Positions 57,147 through 64,000 of a DNA stretch of 64,000 nucleotides are shown here, piece by piece (positions within the stretch are counted from its first letter, which is position 1; each line of letters opens with the position of its first letter). Below the pieces are notes generated by a model. The model did not search any database, had not been told where the DNA came from, and was given only the letters and a program-made list of their open reading frames with translations. The translations under genes and the position numbers were made by a program. This DNA is from Sipunculus nudus (taxonomy: Eukaryota > Annelida > Sipuncula > Golfingiida > Sipunculidae), in contig CM049321.1 of NCBI GenBank assembly GCA_026874595.1, positions 12,005,479 through 12,069,478 on the forward strand. Direction: 5' to 3'.

Positions 57147-58167
57147 TAAGTGACCAAGGGGTCATGACGCTGAGCTGATCTCTGACAAATTCCAACAACT
57201 ACTGATGTTACGATCTGGTGAAAAATATTTGTGTAGAAACCTTGAACAAAGGGTAGAATTAGTCCTTAGTGCTCAAAATATTTTTTTTTTTTATTTTTGC
57301 CGACAGCGCTTAGAAAATAGTTACAGTGACCTTATTTAAGGTTTCCAAGCAGATCTTACCTGAAACTCTCTATATACTAATCAGAAGTTTCTTTTTTAAA
57401 ATGCTATGACTTGTGTCCATCTGACTTATAGGGTAATCAAATCATGTAGCTCACATAATATAGGTCTTAAGTTACAAAGTGGACTTACCAAGGACCTCCC
57501 TGGATAACAAATTAGAAGACTCCATGGCTAAATTACAAAAATGTATGCCCCGTCTGATTCTCTGACTGCTCAAAATCATGTATTCGGTCAGTATCTCACA
57601 GAATATAGATCATTATGGTCTAATTTCTTGGATATCCCCCTGGATATAAAGTTAGAAGATTCAAGGTCCAGCGGAGACCATTTGTTCCAAGTTTCTATTT
57701 TAAAATGCTATGACTTGTGTCCAGCGGTGACCATTTGTTCCAGTTTCTATTTTAAAATGCTATGACTTGTGTCTATCTGACTTATAGGGTAATCAAATCA
57801 TGTGGCTCACAGAATATAGGTCTTAAGTTACAAAGTGGACTTACCAAGGACCTCCCTGGATAACAAATTAGAAGACTCCATGGCTAAATCACAAAAATGT
57901 ATGCCCCGTCTGATTCTCTGACTGCTCAAAATCATGTATTCGGTCAGTATCTCACAGAATATAGATCATTATGGTCTAATTTCTTGGATATCCCCCTGGA
58001 TATAAAGTTAGAAGATTCCAGGTCCAGCGGTGACCATTTGTTCCATGTTTACAGACGGATAGACAGATGGACGGCACGACGAACGGCCCGAAAGACGAAT
58101 GGTCAGTCCGCCAAACAGACAGAGCGATTGCTATAGCTCAAATGACTTTCAGTCAGCTGAGCTAAAA
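57147..58167 (-). mobile_element. Helitron-like non-autonomous element, copy C (inverted)
   Basis: Read on the - strand it begins TTTTAGCTCAGCTGACTGAA (58167 down), passes a GTCCGTC/CTGTC tract (58120-58050) and ends ATCAGCTCAGCGTCA (57179-57165). A hairpin TGACCCCTTGGTCA (57164-57151) follows. The hairpin loop and stem bases differ from copies A and B but pairing is kept. The inside contains a 356-bp tandem duplication. Confidence 0.55.
57401..58050. repeat. 356-bp tandem duplication inside Helitron-like copy C
   Basis: ATGCTATGACTTGTGTC(C/T)ATCTG starts at 57401 and 57757. The two units are almost identical, including frames at 57541 and 57897 whose first 49 codons agree. A smaller repeat of about 50 bases (GGTCCAGCGG.GACCATTTGTTC, TTTAAAATGCTATGACTTGTG) lies at the junction. 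The duplication is recent; the frames have no known domain. Confidence 0.85.
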
Positions 58168-59150
58168 TTCTGACGTTCAGCATTCTCAAATTATGTTTTT
58201 AGCCAATAACTTGCAGAACATAGGTCTCCGTGACCTGGTTCATGTTTCCGAGGAGATTCATCCATGACATCTCTCTGAATGATATGTTATAAGAGTATAG
58301 AGCTAACGGATACAATGTATGCCCTATCTGACTGCCCGAGTGTTCAAACGAGGATTATAGGTCACATGGCCCAGTTTAAGGTTTCCAAGGAGATTTTTTC
58401 CAGATACTCCCTAGATGTTGGGTTAGAAGATTCTAGACCAAATGGATAGAATATGTTCCCTGTCTCACTCTCTTGGTCATAAAAATCATGTTTTTTTTTT
58501 TTTTGCCAGGTAGTCCATATCAGATTGTTTTGTAGTCATGACATCCCGACTCAGTAGACAATGATAATTGGGCTGGTAAGCCTTCTTGGGCCGTGATACA
58601 GACAGTATCGAGGAATGCATCGCAGTGGTCTTCCATCATGTAGCAATCATTTTGTTGTAAACAGCCCATAATCTTAACATTATGCTATGAATACATGTGA
58701 ACATACAACCAAAACTGAAACCCTGTCTCTATTGTAACGAGACATTTCCTGTATATCGCGTACAAACTGGCTGTACCCAGTAACCCGTGTAAGCCATGCA
58801 TGCGGTTAGAAATTCAACAAACATGCGGAGGGATTTACCAATATGTTGAGTTAGAATGGAACTTTACTCGTTCATGTTTGATGTTGTTTGAAAGACAACT
58901 AAAATGCAAACGATTAGTCTAATTTTTTTGTCAATTGAGGTGTACCTGTTGGCCATGAGGCGTTGTCTGAAATGACGAAAATATTTGCATCCTCATGTAG
59001 CCTTATAATGCGTTCCTTACAAATAGATGTAAAGGCACTCTGGCAGGCCAGTAATCTGGTCGTGATGTCAGAGGGCCGATATGGCGCTAGATGTTTTGGT
59101 ACTCAATAACAAGTGGTTGCGTTTGTATACTTTGGTTGGCATCATATTCA
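58168..59150. other. No gene recognised
   Basis: The first 330 bases still resemble the modules of copy C (CTCAAATTATGTTTTTAGCC, CTTGCAGAACATAGGTCTCCG, GTATGCCCTATCTGACTG). The rest shows nothing identifiable. Confidence 0.4.
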
Positions 59151-59519
59151 AGGGTTTAAATTTTCGCAATTTTCACATGTACAGTGTTTCGCGAAAACTG
59201 CATTTTTTCGCGATATTACTAAATTGTATCAAAACAGATTATATCTATTATATTTATAATTTTACTACAGCGCAAAATCTTATCAATTTGACAAAACAAT
59301 AGAGAGCATAAAATACATAATGAATAGAAACACGTGTTTATCACTAGCAGATAATTACGTATAATATTAATATTTGGTTTACGCATAACATAAAATGTAT
59401 GTTCCTATTTATAAAATCAGTATTTCAACTTTTCACCTGTGAAGACAGGGCATATTATTCACGAAGGTTTTATCTTCGCGATAATTTCCTTTTCGCGAAA
59501 ACCACCAATTTGAAACCCT
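59151..59519. mobile_element. Candidate short inverted-repeat element
   Basis: The left end AGGGTTTAAATTTTCGC is mirrored by the right end, whose reverse complement is AGGGTTTCAAATTGG.. with TTTTCGCGAAAA close inside. CGCGAAAA words cluster at both ends. Target duplication not found. Confidence 0.4.
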
Positions 59520-60035
59520 GGCGAACTAATAGAAAACCTCAGTATATACAAACGTATCTGTGACGACATTATATTAACTACACACCTTTATTACCCATGA
59601 GCACTTGCACACCGGTCCTGGCATCGGAAAGCTGTTAAAGCTTAGAAAGAACTGAGAAAATTGACGCTTCATACAAATCCTCACAACGATCGTATCACTT
59701 AAAAGTTGGATCCTTAGGTGTGTGGCAGCGCCTTCTATTGAGAGCTACACGAGATAGAAAATGTGCATGGACACTTTTAGTTATCCTCACAAGTTAAACC
59801 CTGTAAAAATCTAGGTTATTATATTTATGATTAGTTATAGGTTAATAGGACATACGTATATGAAACTTCAATAGGACATAGGAAAAGATATTTTTGTACA
59901 TTCCTACTTGCATTTACATTATGGATGGAAAGAAAAATTCCTTACTGGCTTATTTTTACTGATGTGATGGAAAGTGCTGACATATTTATAACGGATAAAA
60001 AGAACGGATCGACTTATTGTGTTTACAGTTTTTGG

Positions 60036-60037
<2 letters not shown>

Positions 60038-60069
<32 letters not shown>
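60038..60069. repeat. Homopolymer T tract
   Basis: Thirty-two T. No retroposon body is evident beside it. Confidence 0.9.
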
Positions 60070-60419
60070 CTTTAGTTTGCATGCGACAATTACGACGTTG
60101 AATGCAGTACGTTTATACGTTTACGACAGAGTCCTCGATCATATGTCAAGAAGGGGCATCAACTCGTGCTCTGTACTGTGGATTACTTTTTCTTTGCGAG
60201 AAGTTTTTAAGCAGGTCTGATAGTTTTCACAGTGAGCGATAGCGGGGCTAAGATCGCCCTGGCAAAACGAGAAAAGACTCCAGTTCATTGAAATTCAGAA
60301 TAAAGTACCCAAAGAATCTTTTGTCTGAACCACAACCGGTTTAAGCGTAATACTATATATACCTATACATAAATATTACACCCAGTCTCAGTTTAATGAA
60401 GAAATGATATCTTCCTTTC

Positions 60420-61871
60420 CGGTGATGTATAGGGCTGGGTATCGGTACGCCACTTCCGGTACGATACGTATTGCGATACAGTTAATTCGATACCGATACG
60501 TATTGACGATACGTTTCATTTTTCTTTGTATATCATTTCAGCTCTGTTTCTGGTTTTTATATGTTTTTTTTTATTTAAACAAACAACATATTTAGTATGC
60601 CATGCACTTAAGCAGCTTAAGCTTGATATTAAATAAATAAACAAACCAGTTGCTTTTAATTATAAAAATCTCTCTAATCAAGACTAGCAAGATCACGACC
60701 TTTTTTGAGCTCTAGCGCCCCCCCCCCCCCCACACACACACACACAAACATATTTTATTGCATTTGGTGGGGAAGATCATAGGCTGTTTTTTTATGTCAT
60801 GTAATTACACAGTTTTGTATAATTCTGTGAATATGAATCCCATTAGTCACTCTCCTGTTTGTGCAGTATTTGTCCCAATGCTTTAACCATTTATTTGACA
60901 TCTGATGTCGAACGCGGGAGTTCCGACTAACCTATGACCGGCTGCGTAAATAAAAAAATAGAGATTAAATGACATATATATAGAAAGGGAATATACATGA
61001 ATGAACCTTGTTCCTAGTAGTAGCGATATGTGATGTGAATATCGATTTCATTAATAAAGATAAACGTTATTATCATTCTCCTATTATCGCTCACTTGCGC
61101 ATGCTTGTCATGGAAGTACTGACGTGCATGGATATATACATGTATAAACAAATCTTCAAAGCCAAAGCAACAAATATATGGGCTGCAGTGCATTTAGATT
61201 TATAAATCGTCATGGTTATATGTAAAGTTAGAGTTAGAATGCTTTAAATTAGCAAGCAATCGATACGACCAATACAGCATGCAACGCATTTCGGTTATCG
61301 TATCGACTTCGTGTATCGATTCGTATCGATATATCGATATATTGATACAGCCCTAGTGATGTAGAACTAACTCGATTCCGGATTCGGGTCCACTTTCTAG
61401 GGACTCGGACTTGAACTCGAAGTTTCTTGAAACGGAATTTTACTTGGACTCGGGGATAAGGACTCGAGAATTCAGACCGAGTGCGTCTAGAGTAAAGTAG
61501 AAAATATTTCTGTCAGGTACAGTAAAGATTGTTATACATGAGCAACTGTTAACAGAATATTAGGCATAAAAATATAACATATCTACCAACCTTTCGTTTG
61601 GCATCAGGAGCTATAGGTAATTTAACATTAAAGTTAAGATCATGTATAAACAACTTATAAATACACATAATAATCTAAAAAGTCCATTTTAAATTTCACA
61701 TCAAGGAGATGTGAATCAGACTCGGACTTGTACTCGGCTTCTAAGGGACACGGACTCGAAGAAGGTGGACTTGACTCGAATCTTTAGGACTCGGACTTGG
61801 ACTCGGACGCAGGTGTCCTGGACTCGGACTTGTACTCAGACTTGAATGCCCTGGACTTGACTACATCACTG
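60420..61871 (+). mobile_element. GAGTCC-rich hAT-like MITE, copy 2, interrupted
   Basis: Left terminal CGGTGATGTA (60420-60429), then a 926-bp insertion, then continuation GAACTAACTCG.. from 61364 to CTACATCACTG (61861-61871). Removing the insertion and one copy of its target duplication leaves about 518 bases, matching the 509-bp copy 1 in inverse orientation. GGACTCGGACTTG words pack both sub-terminal parts. No clear outer target duplication. Confidence 0.65.
60430..61355. mobile_element. 926-bp hAT-like non-autonomous element nested in the terminus of another element
   Basis: Ends TAGGGCTG..CAGCCCTA are perfect inverted repeats. Further in, GGTATCGGTACG and TATCGTATCG / CGATATATCGATAT words echo each other. 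The 8-bp target GTGATGTA is duplicated perfectly at 60422-60429 and 61356-61363. No transposase is encoded; the inside is AT-rich with a C-run and CA repeat near 60719-60746. The 8-bp duplication fits hAT mobilisation. Confidence 0.8.
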
Positions 61872-62344
61872 TTAATTTATCCTCTTTACCATGAAACATC
61901 TGCATTTCATACAAGTTAGAATTTTCGGGTGTTAGCTTTTCTGTTGGGCATGATTGTTTATCCTGTTTCACCTGTAATTGCTCGATGAGCGAACACTTCT
62001 TTTGGCTTGGCTTGGTTGTTTCATTTCATCCCCCGTTCATTTAACAGTCTCTTACTGCATAAAATTGGACGATATGACATCAGAGAGCGCTACTGTATCA
62101 CCGGGCGTCTTGTGCCACGTAATTTTAGTGAGAGCATCTACAGACTCTCTGTCATATCGTCAAATGTGGGACCGACAAACCATATCGAAGCGATCAAATC
62201 CAAGTTCATCAAATCGTGTCTAAATGAAACTCAATTTGATTTAAGAAGCATAATATACCAGAATACACTGGTATAAGAAAACATGCCTGGTGGCTTCTTT
62301 ATTAATATATTTTTTATGTAAGTCATGAACCAAACAAGGATAAT

Positions 62345-62679
62345 ATAAATCATATAAAGGTAAAGGTGAGGATATCACCGACGATATCAGTCTCATCCGA
62401 CACTTTGCTTTCCTGGTCTTTCGGGCCTGTTCATTCCGGTAGCCTTCCTCGACTCCCTGGGTAGCATACAACCAATGCAGCCATATCAGGCGACAGAAGG
62501 TTATTCGTTCTACATTTGCCTTCCCTCCAATAACCAGTACCCATTCACTCTTGGGTCGAGAGAGCGCACCCTTGTGGTAAAGACTCTGCCTAGGAGTCTT
62601 AGCACAGGCAGCGGTCACAGGGACGCGGACCCAGAACCATGCGGTCACAAGTCCAGCACCCTATCCATTACACCACCAC
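62345..62679 (-). mobile_element. tRNA-derived SINE
   Basis: On the - strand the head reads GTGGTGTAATGGATAGGGTGC (A-box-like, 62679-62659). About 30 bases on comes GGTCCGCGTCC (B-box-like, 9 of 11 to the consensus). These are the split polymerase III promoter boxes of a tRNA. No complete cloverleaf follows; instead a body of about 270 bases ends in an AT-rich tail near 62345. I infer transcription by Pol III and mobilisation by a LINE. Confidence 0.6.
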
Positions 62680-63493
62680 TTTCAAAATCATATTAAAATG
62701 TATGCATACACAACTGCCACTATTTACGATTTTTCCACTCATTCAGTGTTTCCTTAGGTCCTTGTATTTTCCGTACATAATAGTTAATATATATAACAGT
62801 CGTTATGTAATTGTGTTACTTAATGTAATGCAAACCCTTGCGAATTGGAAATCGCGAAAATTTAACAACGCGAATATGAAGCCATCCACACGATATTATG
62901 CTTCTTAGGTCATACTAAGTGTCGTTTTGACCAGATTTTGTTGGACTAAAATTTGATCGTTTCGACATGATTTGTCGGTCTCACATTTGACGATGTACCA
63001 ACCAATGTGTTGATGCTGTGACTAAATTCCAACGTGGCACCAGTTCCTTTGACAAAGTAGTGCTCTGTGATTTTATATAGTCAAAATAATATCTGGTTCA
63101 GGAAAGAGACTCTTTACTGCAGGGACGGTTCTGGGATTTTAGAAAAGGAGGAGTCCAACACGGGAGGACTAATGACAAAACAAATGAAAGATCCCCAAGT
63201 CCGGAAAAGGTTCCAGGCCGCAAAACTTGGCGGCTGAAGAAAGGGGATCGATCTAGACCCCATGACCTCCATCCCCCCCCCCCCCCAAACCCTAAACCCA
63301 CCTTGGATCCGCTCTTATATATACGGGACATGAAATGAAATGGGATTTTTAATCATTTCCCGAGAGGAGAGAAACCATGTTTACTTCGTGTAAATGTGTG
63401 CCTAACTCTTATACTAGACTCCATATATATCCAGTTCCTATTCTTTGTTAATATCTATACCCTTGCCCTCGTTCACTCTGAGTGAGTTGGGAC

Positions 63494-63530
63494 GGGGTGG
63501 GGGTGGGGGTTGGGGGGTGGGGTGGGGTGG
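63494..63530 (+). other. Strong G-quadruplex motif
   Basis: Seven G-runs: GGGG, then GGGGG twice, GGGGGG, GGGG twice and a final GG, separated by one or two T. This easily satisfies the four-tract G4 rule on the + strand. A 14-C run lies at 63273-63286. No gene is placed near it in this window. Confidence 0.75.
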
Positions 63531-64000
63531 TTATGAATACACTTGTAAACATTACGGGTGTGGATGTACGTTTTAAATTTCCAGCACAACTTTATAAAAC
63601 AACAACAGTCAAAAAGCGATATGCTGGGACACAGGGTTACATTGTTATCATCTCCGCGAAACGTACGAGGCTAATCTAAAAGACCCCAAATTATTTAAAA
63701 TGTGCTTGTCATAAAGTAGTGTTCAACTGGCAAAGCTGATCTGAGATCGGTAAATTTACATATAACTGTAAACTTCTAACACGTATGAAGTGCGAATGTT
63801 TCTTAGTAAATTTATAGATATAATTTCTTCATTTAACCAGGACTAGACGAAATATTAATGTACATTTATAAATAGTGTAACACTCAAGCCGGTCGTGGTT
63901 CAGACAAAAGCACGGGATTCTTCATGCTGAAATTCTGAGAGCGTGAGCATTTTCTCGCTGTGCCGCAGCGATCTTAGCGACGTCTGTTGCTGACTGTAAA
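63531..64000. other. Window end, no gene recognised
   Basis: Short frames only, without splice context or domain similarity. Confidence 0.4.

Noticed and set aside
57541-57765. Repeated frame MYAPSDSLTAQ.. (again at 57897)
   Set aside because: Identical because of the 356-bp duplication within a non-coding element; no known domain.
1-64000. CRISPR arrays, prokaryotic operons, riboswitches, intact tRNA or rRNA genes
   Set aside because: None seen; the window is eukaryotic nuclear DNA, and the only tRNA-like sequence is the SINE head.

Overview
The window looks like gene-poor, AT-rich, repeat-dense animal nuclear DNA. The evidence is spliced genes with GT-AG introns, long introns full of microsatellites, and many decayed eukaryotic transposons: LINEs, a Ty3-type and a BEL/Pao-type retroelement, a THAP/DDE transposon, a tRNA-derived SINE and MITEs. 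GTCCGTCC-rich repeats capped by CAGCTGA motifs are, to my knowledge, typical of bivalve molluscs. A bivalve or other lophotrochozoan is therefore my best guess, and that is an inference.

Layout. 0-7.7 kb: diverged duplications with no convincing gene. 7.7-12.3 kb: two decayed LINE ORF2 copies on the + strand, the first holding a foreign insert and a frameshifted exon that resembles the start of Rho kinase. 13.5-14.6 kb: a complete TRIM-type RING/B-box protein gene (- strand) with a C-terminal membrane segment and an inverted-repeat element just upstream. 16.7-22.1 kb: a candidate LTR and a broken Ty3-type retroelement whose protease runs directly into integrase (Gmr1-like order). 23.9-25.3 kb: modular tandem repeats. 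26-35.5 kb: a mosaic holding a short coding exon with an inverted copy, a ~1.2-kb Helitron-like element, an internally deleted BEL/Pao element and an ISL2EU-like DNA transposon (THAP-DDE transposase convergent with a SWIM/YqaJ nuclease gene). 36.3-37.3 kb: second Helitron-like copy. 38.7-54.0 kb: a six-exon EF-hand, calmodulin-like gene (- strand), the best-supported host gene here. I assembled it from splice sites and matching phases (167 codons). Its introns carry tandem repeats, a LINE split by a MITE, another inverted-repeat element and AT microsatellites. 54.9-61.9 kb: two inverted copies of a GAGTCC-rich element, one split by a hAT-like element with a perfect 8-bp target duplication, plus the third Helitron-like copy. 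62.3-64 kb: a SINE and a strong G-quadruplex motif.

Only the EF-hand gene and the TRIM gene look like intact host genes. The TE-derived coding regions carry stops or frameshifts. All functional statements rest on reading motifs by eye; no database search was possible.
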